The notes under the pieces are model-generated. The model saw only the letters and a program-made list of their open reading frames with translations. It ran no database searches and was not told the origin of the DNA. Of a stretch of 64,000 bases of DNA, positions 26,556 to 35,309 are shown piece after piece; position 1 is the stretch's first letter; the number at the start of each line of letters is the position of its first letter. The DNA is from Streptococcus alactolyticus (lineage in GTDB: Bacteria; Bacillota; Bacilli; Lactobacillales; Streptococcaceae), in the NCBI RefSeq assembly GCF_012277075.1, contig NZ_JAAXMT010000011.1:1-64000 (forward strand), in the 5' to 3' direction. The position numbers and the translations under genes were made by a program.

Positions 26556-27621
26556 GAAGACACTCGGCAAAGTCGGTCATTTTTTGAAGCGTTTTAAGTG
26601 GTGGATTGTAGGTGTTGTGGGAGTTCTTTTTCTCCTGTTTAGCCTCTTTTACCCGCTGAATTACTATATCGAAATGCCTGGTGGTGCCTATGATGTGCGC
26701 AGTGTTCTGACGGTTAATAATAAAGAGGATGACGAAGAAGGGTCTTATAATTTTGTAGCGGTATCGGTCAGTCAGGCGACCTTGGCCCAGCTGGTTTATG
26801 CTTGGTTGACTCCGCATACCGAGATTTCCACAGCTAAGGAAACCACAGGTGGTTACAGTAATGAGGATTACCTGCGTATCAATGATTATTATATGCAGAC
26901 CTCACAAAATACAGCTACTTATGAAGCACTGACTTTGGCTGGCCAACCTGTTACTCTTGATTATGAAGGAGTTTATGTCCTAAACGTCAGCGATAATTCA
27001 ACCTTCAAGGGCATTTTAAACATCGCCGATACTGTAACTGGCATTAACGGTCAGACCTTTAACAGTTCGGCAGAGCTGATGGCTTATGTGGCTGATTTGG
27101 ATTTGGGTTCTGAAGTAACGGTTCAATACACTTCAGACGGCAAGGCCAAAGAAGCAACGGGTAAAATCATTGAATTGTCAAATGGTAAAAATGGAATTGG
27201 TATTGGTTTGGTGGACCATACCAAAGTATCGTCAGACATTCCTGTTGACTTTCACACCAGTGGTGTTGGCGGTCCAAGTGCTGGTTTGATGTTCACCCTT
27301 GATATTTACGACCAATTGACCCAAGAAAACCTTCGTAAAGGGCGCAAGATTGCTGGAACAGGAACCATTGAAAGTGATGGTTCTGTGGGCGACATCGGTG
27401 GAGCGGCTCTTAAGGTTATCTCTGCGGCAAAATCAGGTGCGGATATTTTATTCGTGCCAAATAACCCGGTAGATGAGGAAACCTTGAAGCAAGACCCCGA
27501 TGCTAAGACCAACTATGAAGAAGCGGTTGAGGCTGCCAAAAGCATCGATACAGATATGAAAATCGTCCCTGTCACAACGGTTCAAGAAGCCATTGACTAT
27601 CTTCGTGACACGGATAAATAA
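26533..27621 (+). CDS. sepM: SepM-like pheromone-processing serine protease (PDZ-Lon)
   Basis: A 362-residue membrane-anchored protease. One transmembrane helix (about 17-37) is followed by an extracellular part with a PDZ domain (about 130-215) and a Lon-type protease domain. The catalytic dyad is Ser249 in G-G-P-S-A-G-L-M and Lys294 in G-G-A-A-L-K-V. In S. mutans the homologue trims the competence-stimulating peptide outside the cell; elsewhere it is YlbL-like. The start ATG 26533 lies inside coaD, with GGAGG 8 nt upstream. The pheromone role here is inferred from the family. Confidence 0.88.
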   Translation: MTKNNGFKKTLGKVGHFLKRFKWWIVGVVGVLFLLFSLFYPLNYYIEMPGGAYDVRSVLTVNNKEDDEEGSYNFVAVSVSQATLAQLVYAWLTPHTEISTAKETTGGYSNEDYLRINDYYMQTSQNTATYEALTLAGQPVTLDYEGVYVLNVSDNSTFKGILNIADTVTGINGQTFNSSAELMAYVADLDLGSEVTVQYTSDGKAKEATGKIIELSNGKNGIGIGLVDHTKVSSDIPVDFHTSGVGGPSAGLMFTLDIYDQLTQENLRKGRKIAGTGTIESDGSVGDIGGAALKVISAAKSGADILFVPNNPVDEETLKQDPDAKTNYEEAVEAAKSIDTDMKIVPVTTVQEAIDYLRDTDK

Positions 27622-27627
27622 ACAAAC

Positions 27628-27680
27628 AAAGCTCCTAGTTCTTCTTCTCCTAGCAGAAAGAAGGTCCTAGGGGCTTTTTA
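27628..27680 (+). terminator. rsmD-coaD-sepM operon terminator
   Basis: AAAGCTCCTAG pairs over 11 bp with CTAGGGGCTTT, followed by TTTAATG; the loop is 30 nt long. Confidence 0.7.
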
Positions 27681-27762
27681 ATGAATTTTTTAATTTTTTC
27701 TTAAGCTTTCTCCGCTACAATGTCACTAAGCGTAAATAATAGATTGTTTGTAGGAGTAACTT

Positions 27763-28002
27763 ATGAAAAACTGGCAGAAGCGCTTTATCATCTGGTTTAA
27801 CTTGGCCATTTTGTTTGTTTTTTTAGATGTCAGTTTACTGATATTTGTTCGCTCGATTAACCACGAAGGGATTTATCAGACCACGGCAATGAAATGGGAA
27901 ACCTTCTTTGTTTGGGCACTTTGCTACGCGATTGTGTGTCTGGGTCAGATTTTAGGGTATGTGCTGTTTAAACGTCGCAAATCAGCAAGAAGTGGGAGTT
28001 AA
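27763..28002 (+). CDS. small two-helix membrane protein
   Basis: A 79-residue protein with two membrane helices (about 8-30 and 45-66), an amphipathic basic N-terminus (M-K-N-W-Q-K-R) and a basic C-terminus (K-R-R-K-S-A-R). TAGGAG precedes ATG 27763. The topology predicted from positive charges places both ends inside. It sits alone between terminators. I do not recognise the family. Confidence 0.65.
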   Translation: MKNWQKRFIIWFNLAILFVFLDVSLLIFVRSINHEGIYQTTAMKWETFFVWALCYAIVCLGQILGYVLFKRRKSARSGS

Positions 28003-28020
28003 GCCTCGTTTGTCAACCAA

Positions 28021-28062
28021 AAGAAAAAAGAAGTGCGTCAAAAGAACCTGACAAGCTTCTTT
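28021..28062 (+). terminator. terminator of the small membrane protein gene
   Basis: AAAAGAAG pairs with CTTCTTTT, with an inner GTCA/TGAC pair, followed by more Ts. Confidence 0.6.
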
Positions 28063-28103
28063 TTTAGTCTATTGGAAGCTTTCTAGCGACTAGCGGTTGG
28101 CGA

Positions 28104-28132
28104 TTTTCAAAAATCAAAAAATAGTGTATAAT
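28104..28132 (+). promoter_or_regulatory. promoter of the yutD-rlmN-vanZ operon
   Basis: TTTTCA, 17-bp spacer, TATAAT (28127-28132). The approximately 80-nt leader contains a hairpin, CTGCCA (28146-28151) with TGGCAG (28182-28187), of unknown role. Confidence 0.6.
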
Positions 28133-28219
28133 AAAAAGGTTACGACTGCCACCAAGCTTTTTTAATGAGCAAGTTTTTTGCTGGCAGCATGCGTTTAACT
28201 ATGGATTGAGAGGAGACCG

Positions 28220-28795
28220 ATGAGAAAAGAGATCTCTCCTGAAATGTACAACTACAACAAGTTTCCTGGTCCACAGTTTGTGGCCTTTCCTGACCGTATT
28301 AAAAGTGAAACGATTGAGTTGTTCATTTTGGAAAATACAAAAGATGCCCTTGATGTGACTGTCTTTAGCCAACGTTTTTCAGATATTTTGCTCAAATACG
28401 ATTACATTGTTGGTGACTGGGGCAACGACCAGTTACGTCTTAAGGGATTTTATAAAGATGACAGATATGTCAAAAAATCACGTTGCATTTCGCATTTAGA
28501 AGACTATTTAAAAGAATATTGTAATTTTGGGTGTGCTTACTTTGTGCTCGAAAACAAGGCACCGAGAAAGGAAAAGGCAGATGAGCGCCGAAAAGGTAAA
28601 AGCAGCCGACATAGCAAGTGCTCAGCGTCCGCATCAAAAGAAATGAATGACAAAGGGCGTAAACGCTCTCATCACAAATCTTTTACCAAAAAACACCACT
28701 CTGATAAAAAACAAAAACCACTGACTGAACGTCAGACCAAAAAAGAAGTTACTTCGACATCACACCATTTTGTGATTTCCAAAAAGAAACGATAG
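28220..28795 (+). CDS. YutD-family protein
   Basis: A 191-residue protein. The first 115 residues match the YutD family: P-E-M-Y-N-Y-N-K-F-P-G, F-S-Q-R-F-S-D-I-L-L-K-Y-D-Y-I-V-G-D-W-G, and the D-D-R-Y, Y-L-K-E-Y-C-N-F-G-C-A-Y-F-V-L end. The remaining 75 residues are a low-complexity Lys/His/Ser/Arg tail, longer than in Bacillus and likely disordered and RNA-binding. GAGAGGAG precedes ATG 28220. It is 21 nt upstream of rlmN, a pairing that suggests a role near the ribosome, but the function is unknown. Confidence 0.85.
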   Translation: MRKEISPEMYNYNKFPGPQFVAFPDRIKSETIELFILENTKDALDVTVFSQRFSDILLKYDYIVGDWGNDQLRLKGFYKDDRYVKKSRCISHLEDYLKEYCNFGCAYFVLENKAPRKEKADERRKGKSSRHSKCSASASKEMNDKGRKRSHHKSFTKKHHSDKKQKPLTERQTKKEVTSTSHHFVISKKKR

Positions 28796-28816
28796 AAAGG
28801 ATTTTGTATTTACAAC

Positions 28817-29929
28817 ATGCAAACAGAAACAAAAGAAGTTAAGCCTTCTATTTATGGCTTGACACGCGATGAATTGATTGAATGGGCGATTGAACACGGG
28901 GAAAAGAAATTCCGTGCGACACAAATTTGGGATTGGTTGTACCGCAAACGCGTCCAATCTTTTGAAGAAATGACCAACATCTCTAAAGACTTTATCGCGG
29001 TTTTAAATGAGAATTTCTGTGTCAATCCTTTGAAACAACGCATTGTTCAAGAAGCTTCTGACGGAACGGTGAAATACTTATTTGAATTGCCAGATGGCAT
29101 GCTGATTGAAACCGTATTGATGCGTCAACACTATGGTTTGTCAGTCTGCGTGACGACCCAAGTGGGTTGTAACATCGGTTGTTCGTTTTGTGCCAGCGGT
29201 TTGATTAAAAAACAACGTGACTTGACCAGCGGTGAAATCACATCACAAATCATGATGGTGCAAAAATACTTTGACGAACGTCATCAAGGTGAACGCGTCA
29301 GCCATGTGGTGGTCATGGGAATTGGTGAACCATTTGATAACTATGACAATGTGCTGCGCTTTTTACGCACCATTAACGATGACAATGGGTTGGCTATTGG
29401 TGCCCGCCATATTACCGTATCAACTTCAGGTTTGGCTCATAAAATCCGTGAATTTGCCCAAGAAAGCTTGCAAGTCAACCTTGCGGTTTCTCTTCACGCG
29501 CCAAACAATGAATTGCGTTCTCAAATCATGCGCATCAACCGTTCATTCCCACTGGAAAAACTCTTTTCAGCGATTGAATACTACATTGAAACCACTAACC
29601 GCCGTGTAACCTTTGAATACATCATGCTAAACGGTGTCAATGATTCGCCAGAAAATGCTCAAGAATTGGCTGATTTAACCAAGAAAATCCGCAAATTATC
29701 TTACATCAACTTGATTCCTTACAACCCTGTATCAGAGCACGACCAATATAGCCGCTCAAGTAAGGAGCGTGTGGCAGCCTTCTACGATGTGCTCAAGAAA
29801 AACGGCGTTAATTGTGTGGTGCGTCAAGAACACGGAACTGATATTGATGCGGCTTGTGGTCAATTGCGTTCAAATACCATGAAAAAAGACCGTCAAAAAG
29901 CAGCGGTGAAAGAGCAAGCAGATGCCTAA
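28817..29929 (+). CDS. rlmN: 23S rRNA (adenine2503-C2)-methyltransferase
   Basis: A 370-residue radical-SAM methyltransferase that modifies A2503 of 23S rRNA (and A37 of some tRNAs). The [4Fe-4S] cysteines are C118, C122, C125 in C-N-I-G-C-S-F-C. The catalytic cysteine C111 lies 7 residues earlier, the same spacing as in E. coli RlmN, and the methyl-carrying cysteine is in D-A-A-C-G-Q-L near the C-terminus. It is RlmN rather than Cfr by genomic context and length. It overlaps the next gene by 8 nt. Confidence 0.95.
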   Translation: MQTETKEVKPSIYGLTRDELIEWAIEHGEKKFRATQIWDWLYRKRVQSFEEMTNISKDFIAVLNENFCVNPLKQRIVQEASDGTVKYLFELPDGMLIETVLMRQHYGLSVCVTTQVGCNIGCSFCASGLIKKQRDLTSGEITSQIMMVQKYFDERHQGERVSHVVVMGIGEPFDNYDNVLRFLRTINDDNGLAIGARHITVSTSGLAHKIREFAQESLQVNLAVSLHAPNNELRSQIMRINRSFPLEKLFSAIEYYIETTNRRVTFEYIMLNGVNDSPENAQELADLTKKIRKLSYINLIPYNPVSEHDQYSRSSKERVAAFYDVLKKNGVNCVVRQEHGTDIDAACGQLRSNTMKKDRQKAAVKEQADA

Positions 29930-30434
29930 TTGGTTGGATAGCCGTGGGGAACTCGTGCCTTCCATGCGTCGTCTAACGCGCATCTTGGTAATTCTCTACG
30001 CCCTCATGGTAGCTTGGATGTGCTTTTCTCCACAACCCATTATCATTGATGGTGTCGAAACCCCAAACTTGATTGCTTACGGTCGTTTGCGTTTATTGCT
30101 TGTACCTTTTAATACCTTTTTGTCCTTTGGGCAGTTAGAAGGTTTCAAGGAAATCTTTTGGGTCATTCTCCAAAATGTCATGAATGTCTTTTTACTCTTT
30201 CCTTTGATGTTGGGCTTGATTGCCCTTTTTCCAAGGTGGCGAAGTCTGAGCCAAGCAGCGCTTTTAGCCTTCTTGATTAGCCTAGGCATTGAAAGCACGC
30301 AATTGTTGGTGGATGTCTTGTACAATGCCAACCGTGTTTTTGAGATTGATGACTTATGGACAAATACCTTGGGTGGTGTACTGGCCTTTCTGGTTTATCG
30401 CTGGCTGGTGCGCCTTCTTAACCCAAGTCATTAA
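29922..30434 (+). CDS. VanZ-family membrane protein
   Basis: A 170-residue membrane protein with four helices (about 20-38, 70-92, 95-115, 140-160). The VanZ signature is seen as [11 protein letters not shown] (about 86-96) and the conserved [14 protein letters not shown] then [16 protein letters not shown] (about 121-152). VanZ confers low-level teicoplanin resistance in VanA clusters, but chromosomal homologues like this have unclear roles in envelope physiology. The start ATG is inside rlmN. Confidence 0.86.
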   Translation: MPNWLDSRGELVPSMRRLTRILVILYALMVAWMCFSPQPIIIDGVETPNLIAYGRLRLLLVPFNTFLSFGQLEGFKEIFWVILQNVMNVFLLFPLMLGLIALFPRWRSLSQAALLAFLISLGIESTQLLVDVLYNANRVFEIDDLWTNTLGGVLAFLVYRWLVRLLNPSH

Positions 30435-30461
30435 CCAATTTGCCTTGGCAAATTGGTTTTT
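30435..30461 (+). terminator. rlmN-vanZ terminator
   Basis: CCAATTTGCC and GGCAAATTGG form a perfect 10-bp stem with a two-base loop, followed by TTTTT. Confidence 0.9.
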
Positions 30462-30484
30462 ATGATGTAAACGTTCTCCTAGGT

Positions 30485-30513
30485 TTTACAAGTTTCCGTA
30501 GGCGTATTATAAT
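30485..30513 (+). promoter_or_regulatory. strong promoter adjoining a start codon
   Basis: TTTACA (30485-30490), exactly 17 bp, TATAAT (30508-30513). The next possible start codon in the correct frame, ATG 30521, is 7 nt beyond, so the transcript probably begins at or next to it. Confidence 0.75.
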
Positions 30514-30520
30514 GGTAGGT

Positions 30521-31678
30521 ATGGCAAATGAAAATGTTCGAATTGTTTTAAACCAAGAGATTGCTCAGCAGCTCCATTTGGAGAAGGGGCAGGTGGTAGA
30601 AGCGGAGTTAGATGTCAATCGCCTGCTCATCCAAACGGGCGAAGAACCCAAGCGTCAGACGCTATCCAGCTGGGTCGTCATCGTGGCAACACTGGTTCTA
30701 TGTTCGCTTTTTTATGCCCTTAGTGCTCTTCAAAATAGAAACCAAATTTTATTAGTGGGGGATTATTCGATTATTACCTTCCTTATTGCTTTTGCGGGGG
30801 TTTTAGGGATGACGGTTTTCACCATCAATTTGATTCGAAACCGTCAGCTATTTTTAGGAGGACTAAAGGCGCGTGTATTCTGGCGGATGTTGCCCATCAT
30901 CGTGGCATCTTTTACGGTGATTTTGCTGCTGGCCTTGCTGGCTTTGGGCTGGCTTTTGGAGCAGATTTTCACAGGAGCATCCTTTGACAAATTCACGGCT
31001 AGCTTGATTTTGGGCGCTGCCCTTTATGCCGTCAGCGTTTTTTGGGGACAAATAGCAGAGCAGATTAGGGCGACTTGGTTGACCACTGTATTTACCATTA
31101 TCATGATTAGCGGTGTCTTTGCTTCCATGGCTTCCAATAGTTCTAGGGAATGGTGGCACTTTAACCTGAGTTTCCTAGGCACGCAAGAGGCAAGGGACAG
31201 TTGGCAATTCAACTTGACTTTGATGCTGTCTGCCTTGATTTTAGTGACCTTGGTGGATTACCTCTTTGTCGCCTTGGGTGAAAAATACGCTAAAAACTGG
31301 AAATTGACGCTGATGCGCGTGATGTTGACCTTGCTGGGGCTTGATTTGGGAGCGGTTGGTTATTTCCCAAATAATGCCAATTCTCATGTTCTTCATACGC
31401 GTGTGGCAGGCTATTTGGTTTTGATTATCATCGCTTTAATCATCAGTGTTCGCTGGCTACTGCCCAATGTCACCAAGGACTTTTTGATTATGTCTTACGC
31501 CATTGGTGGCATGCTAGTTGTCTTGCAGATTGCCTTCCAAGGTGTGCACTACTTGTCTTTGACTGCCTTTGAAATCAGCGCTTTCTTGCTGGCCTTTACT
31601 TGGCTGATAAGGCTGTTCAACCACTTAGAGCAACTCATCGTGACGGATAAGAAAATCGTGCACCTAACCATTGAATAA
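30521..31678 (+). CDS. polytopic membrane protein with N-terminal AbrB-like segment (DUF998-like)
   Basis: A 385-residue protein. Residues 1-45 look like a small beta-hairpin domain (N-V-R-I-V-L-N-Q-E-I-A-Q-Q-L-H-L then V-E-A-E-L-D), like the AbrB/MazE swapped hairpin. About ten membrane helices follow in two halves (60-215 and 230-380), with D-L-G-A-V-G-Y-F-P and H-V-L-H-T-R-V-A-G in the second half, which suggests the DUF998 group. The upstream TTG in this frame lies in the vanZ terminator, so I chose ATG 30521. There is no Shine-Dalgarno sequence, and the -10 ends 7 nt upstream: a leaderless candidate. The function is unknown. Confidence 0.72.
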   Translation: MANENVRIVLNQEIAQQLHLEKGQVVEAELDVNRLLIQTGEEPKRQTLSSWVVIVATLVLCSLFYALSALQNRNQILLVGDYSIITFLIAFAGVLGMTVFTINLIRNRQLFLGGLKARVFWRMLPIIVASFTVILLLALLALGWLLEQIFTGASFDKFTASLILGAALYAVSVFWGQIAEQIRATWLTTVFTIIMISGVFASMASNSSREWWHFNLSFLGTQEARDSWQFNLTLMLSALILVTLVDYLFVALGEKYAKNWKLTLMRVMLTLLGLDLGAVGYFPNNANSHVLHTRVAGYLVLIIIALIISVRWLLPNVTKDFLIMSYAIGGMLVVLQIAFQGVHYLSLTAFEISAFLLAFTWLIRLFNHLEQLIVTDKKIVHLTIE

Positions 31679-31686
31679 AAAAACTC

Positions 31687-31719
31687 ATCTCTTAACCTCG
31701 TTTGGTTAAGAGATTTTTT
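31687..31719 (+). terminator. terminator after the membrane protein gene
   Basis: ATCTCTTAACC and GGTTAAGAGAT form a perfect 11-bp stem, followed by TTTTTT. Confidence 0.9.
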
Positions 31720-31757
31720 AATGAAAACAATATTTTTAGAAAATTTAAAAAAATCTA

Positions 31758-31786
31758 TTGACAAGCCTATTTGAAGCTCGTATAAT
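31758..31786 (+). promoter_or_regulatory. consensus promoter of the trp operon
   Basis: TTGACA (31758-31763), 17 bp, TATAAT (31781-31786): a perfect consensus sigma-A promoter, strong enough that control must come from the leader. Confidence 0.9.
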
Positions 31787-31792
31787 ATAAGG

Positions 31793-32057
31793 CAATCAGA
31801 AAGTAACAGAAAATGATTTTCAGGGAGCCCATGGTAACTGCGAATAGGTAATGTTTTTTTGTGAAAATTGGGCTGATGGTAATGGTTGAAAATAACACAT
31901 GTTTTTCAGGTAGGCACCCCTTATCGTGCAACTCCTTGTTGGAGGAGATAGAGATGACGGCAGTTTAATAGCTTTTTTCCGTCAAAATGAGGTGGCACCG
32001 CGCTAAAATAGACGCCCTCACACAGATAGTTTTTTTCTGTGTGAGGGTTTTTGTTTT
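31793..32057 (+). promoter_or_regulatory. T-box riboswitch 1 (tryptophan)
   Basis: The T-box sequence AGGTGGCACCGCG starts at 31990. Its bulge UGGC is complementary to GCCA, the end of a G-discriminator tRNA, as tRNA-Trp has. The terminator CCCTCACACAG (32015-32025) pairs with CTGTGTGAGGG (32037-32047), then a T-run. The 31800-31903 part forms the specifier arm; TGG occurs at several places there and I do not assign one. Tryptophan is inferred from the operon. Confidence 0.85.
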
Positions 32058-32252
32058 ATATGGTGATAAGATTTTCAATCCTATAATAGTGAAATGAACG
32101 CTGATGATCTAGGCAGGTTATGGGCGGCAAGTTTCAGGTAGGCACCCCTTATCGTGCAACTCCTTGTTAGAGGAGATAGAGATGACGGCAGTTTGATAAC
32201 TTTTTTCCGTCAAGATGAGGTGTCACCGCGCTAAATAGACGCCCTCACACAG
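31904..32252 (+). repeat. tandem duplication of the T-box antiterminator module
   Basis: Units 31904-32025 and 32132-32252 are near-identical. The differences include G/A in TTGTTGGAGG, A/G in AGTTTAATA, and G/T in the T-box bulge. One A is missing after the T-box in copy 2. Confidence 0.85.
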
Positions 32253-32278
32253 CTATTTTTTGCTGTGTGGGGCTTTTT
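32083..32278 (+). promoter_or_regulatory. T-box riboswitch 2, degenerate duplicate
   Basis: From TTTCAGG at 32132 the sequence repeats the unit at 31904 with only a few changes over about 120 nt, at a constant offset of 228 nt. The terminator is kept (GCCCTCACACAGC at 32241 with GCTGTGTGGGGC). The T-box reads AGGTGTCACCGCG (32218), so the bulge is UGUC instead of UGGC and can no longer pair fully with the tRNA end. The specifier arm of copy 1 is not recognisable upstream. A TATAAT at about 32085 could be a second promoter. Confidence 0.75.
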
Positions 32279-32298
32279 CTTTACCTTGGAGGTGACTG

Positions 32299-32334
32299 AT
32301 GAAAAGACGCGATAAAGGCTGGCGAATCAGCTGA
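32299..32334 (+). CDS. possible trp leader peptide (MKRRDKGWRIS)
   Basis: An 11-codon ORF with a strong GGAGGTG site at 32288-32294, 5-6 nt before ATG. It has one tryptophan codon (codon 8) and lies between T-box 2 and trpE. Spacing and site are too good to dismiss, but a single Trp codon is less than in enterobacterial trpL. It could tune translation of trpE or be accidental. Confidence 0.4.
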   Translation: MKRRDKGWRIS

Positions 32335-32369
32335 TAACCCAAATATTTCAAGAATAGAAAGGACTATGT

Positions 32370-33725
32370 ATGAGAACGATTTTAACAGCTGATACTTTGA
32401 CGCCTATTTTGGCTTACTTACGCATTCAAGGAAAACATAAGGTTATCTTGGAGTCTATTCCCAGAGAAAAAGAAAATGCTCGTTTTTCCATCGTGGCTTA
32501 CAATCCCGTTTTTGACATCAGTTTTGACGAGGGCAAGTTGACTCAAAATGGAAAGGAGATTGCGGCAGATCCTTTGGATTACCTCAATCATCTAACGGTT
32601 AAAAATAGTGAGAGTGATTTGCCTTTTGCTGGTGGGGCAATTGGTTTTGTGGGTTATGACATGATCGGGCTTTATGAGGCGATCGGGGATATTCCCAAGG
32701 ATACCATTGGCATGCCAGATCTGCGTTTCTTTGTTTACGAATCTTATGTGATTTTTGACTATAAAACCGAAAAAGTCCACGTGGTTGAGGATAATTGTTA
32801 TAGCCAGCGTGATCAAAAAGCTATGCGTCAAACGCTTGACAAGGTAACTAAGGAGTTACAAACGCAAGTTGACAAGGAATGTGCGCCCCTAAGGCCTTCC
32901 TCTTTGGATTTTAAACCGCATATGGAAAAGGCGGCTTTTGAAAAGGTGGTGGAAAAGGCTAAGCGCTACATTCGTGAGGGGGATATGTTTCAATGTGTGC
33001 TGAGTCAGCGCTTTTCAAGTCCCTTTTCTGGTGAGCCTTTGGATTATTATCGTCAGTTGCGCGTGGCTAATCCGTCTAATTACCTTTATTTCTTTGATTT
33101 TGGGGATTATCAGATTATTGGAGCTAGTCCAGAGAGTCTGGTATCGGTGAAAAAAGATGTGGTAACCACCAATCCCATTGCTGGGACGCGTCCGCGGGGG
33201 CAAAATGATGCTCAAGATGCTGCGTTAGCCAAGGATTTACAAACCGACGTCAAAGAAACGGCTGAACATCGTATGTTGGTGGACTTGGGCCGAAATGACA
33301 TTGGCAAGATTTCTCAAAATGGAACGGTCAAGGTTACGACCTATATGGCGGTGGAATATTTTCGCTACGTCATGCATTTGACTAGTGTGGTTAAGGGAAA
33401 ATTGCTGCCTGGGGTGCAGAGCATTGAAGCCTTGAAGGCGACCTTGCCTGCTGGTACGGTATCAGGTGCGCCAAAAATTCGAGCCATGAAACGCATTTAC
33501 GAATTGGAACAGGAAAAACGCGGTGTTTACGCAGGTGCTATTGGTTATTTGTCTGCCTCGGGTGATATGGATTTTGCCATTGCCATTCGCACCATGATTC
33601 TCAAAAATCAGCGAGCTTATGTGCAAGCAGGAGCAGGAATTGTTTACGATAGCGTAGCAGAAAAGGAATTTGCTGAAACGCTCAATAAAGCCAAAGCCAT
33701 AACACGAATAGGGGAAAGCCGTTGA
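32370..33725 (+). CDS. trpE: anthranilate synthase component I
   Basis: A 451-residue TrpE that, with TrpG, converts chorismate and glutamine to anthranilate, the first step to tryptophan. The N-terminal feedback site has L-E-S-I-P-R (about 27-32). The chorismate-binding domain carries I-R-E-G-D-M-F-Q-C-V-L-S-Q-R (about 203-216), P-I-A-G-T-R-P-R-G, the E-H-R-M-L-V-D-L-G-R-N-D motif (about 298-309), and A-G-T-V-S-G-A-P-K near 366. AAAGGA precedes ATG 32370. Shorter than many TrpE (about 500), as is usual in streptococci. The stop overlaps trpG. Confidence 0.96.
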   Translation: MRTILTADTLTPILAYLRIQGKHKVILESIPREKENARFSIVAYNPVFDISFDEGKLTQNGKEIAADPLDYLNHLTVKNSESDLPFAGGAIGFVGYDMIGLYEAIGDIPKDTIGMPDLRFFVYESYVIFDYKTEKVHVVEDNCYSQRDQKAMRQTLDKVTKELQTQVDKECAPLRPSSLDFKPHMEKAAFEKVVEKAKRYIREGDMFQCVLSQRFSSPFSGEPLDYYRQLRVANPSNYLYFFDFGDYQIIGASPESLVSVKKDVVTTNPIAGTRPRGQNDAQDAALAKDLQTDVKETAEHRMLVDLGRNDIGKISQNGTVKVTTYMAVEYFRYVMHLTSVVKGKLLPGVQSIEALKATLPAGTVSGAPKIRAMKRIYELEQEKRGVYAGAIGYLSASGDMDFAIAIRTMILKNQRAYVQAGAGIVYDSVAEKEFAETLNKAKAITRIGESR

Positions 33726-34333
33726 TTTTATTAGTTGATAATTATGATTCATTTACCTACAATTTAGCCCAATACCTAGGAACCTTTGCTGAGGTTCAGG
33801 TCTTGCGAAATGACGACGTAGGCTTAGAAGTGGCAGCCCAAGCAGCAGACGCTTTGGTCCTATCCCCAGGTCCAGGTTGGCCAGCCGACTCTGGAAAAAT
33901 GGAGGCTTTGATTGAGACCTTTGCGAAAGAAAAGCCTATTTTGGGGATTTGCCTTGGGCATCAAGCCATCGCTGAAACCTTTGGCGGTCAGCTTGGACTT
34001 GCTCATAAGGTCATGCACGGCAAACAAAGTGAGATGGCAGTGATAGCAGATTCACCGCTTTTTGAAGGAATGGGAAGTACTTTGCTGATTATGCGCTACC
34101 ACTCCATCGTGGTGACGGATTTGCCTAAGGGATTTGAGGTGGTGGCCAAAACAACTGATGACCAAGAAATCATGGCCATTCAACATCAGGAATTACCGAT
34201 TTACGGGCTGCAATTTCACCCAGAAAGCATAGGAACGCCAGATGGCTTGCAGATGATAGAGCAATTTGTGCAATTGGTTAGGGAAGATAAAGGGAGAAGA
34301 GAAAATGAAAGAAGTATTTCATCAAATGGCTAA
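33722..34333 (+). CDS. trpG: anthranilate synthase component II (glutamine amidotransferase)
   Basis: A 203-residue class I glutamine amidotransferase supplying ammonia to TrpE. The catalytic triad region is I-C-L-G-H-Q (nucleophile Cys about 78) and L-Q-F-H-P-E-S (about 166-172). Y-D-S-F-T-Y-N-L is at the N-terminus. Start TTG 33722 overlaps the TGA of trpE, giving tight coupling and 1:1 output. The final approximately 10 codons overlap trpD in another frame. Confidence 0.95.
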   Translation: MILLVDNYDSFTYNLAQYLGTFAEVQVLRNDDVGLEVAAQAADALVLSPGPGWPADSGKMEALIETFAKEKPILGICLGHQAIAETFGGQLGLAHKVMHGKQSEMAVIADSPLFEGMGSTLLIMRYHSIVVTDLPKGFEVVAKTTDDQEIMAIQHQELPIYGLQFHPESIGTPDGLQMIEQFVQLVREDKGRRENERSISSNG

Positions 34334-35309
34334 TGGAGAAGATTTGACACAAGAACAAGTAGAAGCTTTGTTTGACGCGATTTTAAATCAAGAGGTGTCT
34401 GAAAGCGAGTTGGCTGCTTTTCTTATGGGGCTTAGGGTCAAGGGAGAAACATCTGCTGAGATTACAGGCATTGTGCGAGCGCTAAAACGCCATGCGGTTT
34501 CTCTGCCACAGACCTTTGAAGATGCCATGTGTAATTGTGGGACAGGCGGCGACCAATCTTATAGTTTCAATATCTCGACAACAGCTTGCTTTATTTTAGC
34601 GGCGGGTGGCATTCGGATGGCCAAGGCTGGTAATCGTTCGGTGTCGTCACAATCTGGCTCTGCCGACGTGCTGGAGGCTTTAGGTATTAACATTGCGGCT
34701 GCTCCTGAAACCTTAGCCCAAGCCTTGCAAGAAGTGGGACTTGCCTTTATCTTTGCCCAAACCATGCACCCAGCCATGCGTTTTATTGCTCCAGCCCGCA
34801 AGACACTTGGCATTCCGACTATTATGAATTTGGTAGGCCCTTTGGCCAATCCCTTGGACCTTGAAACGCAATTGATGGGCTTGTACAGTGAGGATTTGCA
34901 GGGAACAGCTGCTCAAGTGATGCAGCAATTGGGGCGTAAGCGTGCCATTATCATCACAGGCCCCAATCACATGGACGAAGCCGCTCTTTACGGTACCAAC
35001 ACCTACACCCTCCTCGACAATGGCCATATCAGCCAACACCAATTTACTTATCAAGATCTTGGCATGCCAAAAGTCACTTTGGATGACATTGTCGGCGGAG
35101 ATGCCAAGGAAAACGCCGCTATTTTGCTCAGCGTTCTTAACAATGAACCTAGTCCCTATCTGGAAACAACAGCGCTCAATGCGGGACTTGGTTTTTACGC
35201 CAATGGCAAGGTGGCTAGTCTAGAAGAAGGCATTGCCTTGGCTCGTCAATTGTTGGCAGATGGTTCTGCCTTAGCCAAATTGCAGCAACTCAGAGAGGTA
35301 CAAGTATGA
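34305..35309 (+). CDS. trpD: anthranilate phosphoribosyltransferase
   Basis: A 334-residue TrpD transferring phosphoribose from PRPP to anthranilate. The glycine-rich PRPP loop C-G-T-G-G-D is at about 77-82, K-A-G-N-R-S-V-S-S-Q-S-G-S-A-D at about 105-120, and the metal-binding D-E/M-D-E-A near 222. I took ATG 34305 with an AAGGGAG site; the upstream in-frame ATG lies deep in trpG. It overlaps trpG by 29 nt and trpC by 4. Confidence 0.96.
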   Translation: MKEVFHQMANGEDLTQEQVEALFDAILNQEVSESELAAFLMGLRVKGETSAEITGIVRALKRHAVSLPQTFEDAMCNCGTGGDQSYSFNISTTACFILAAGGIRMAKAGNRSVSSQSGSADVLEALGINIAAAPETLAQALQEVGLAFIFAQTMHPAMRFIAPARKTLGIPTIMNLVGPLANPLDLETQLMGLYSEDLQGTAAQVMQQLGRKRAIIITGPNHMDEAALYGTNTYTLLDNGHISQHQFTYQDLGMPKVTLDDIVGGDAKENAAILLSVLNNEPSPYLETTALNAGLGFYANGKVASLEEGIALARQLLADGSALAKLQQLREVQV

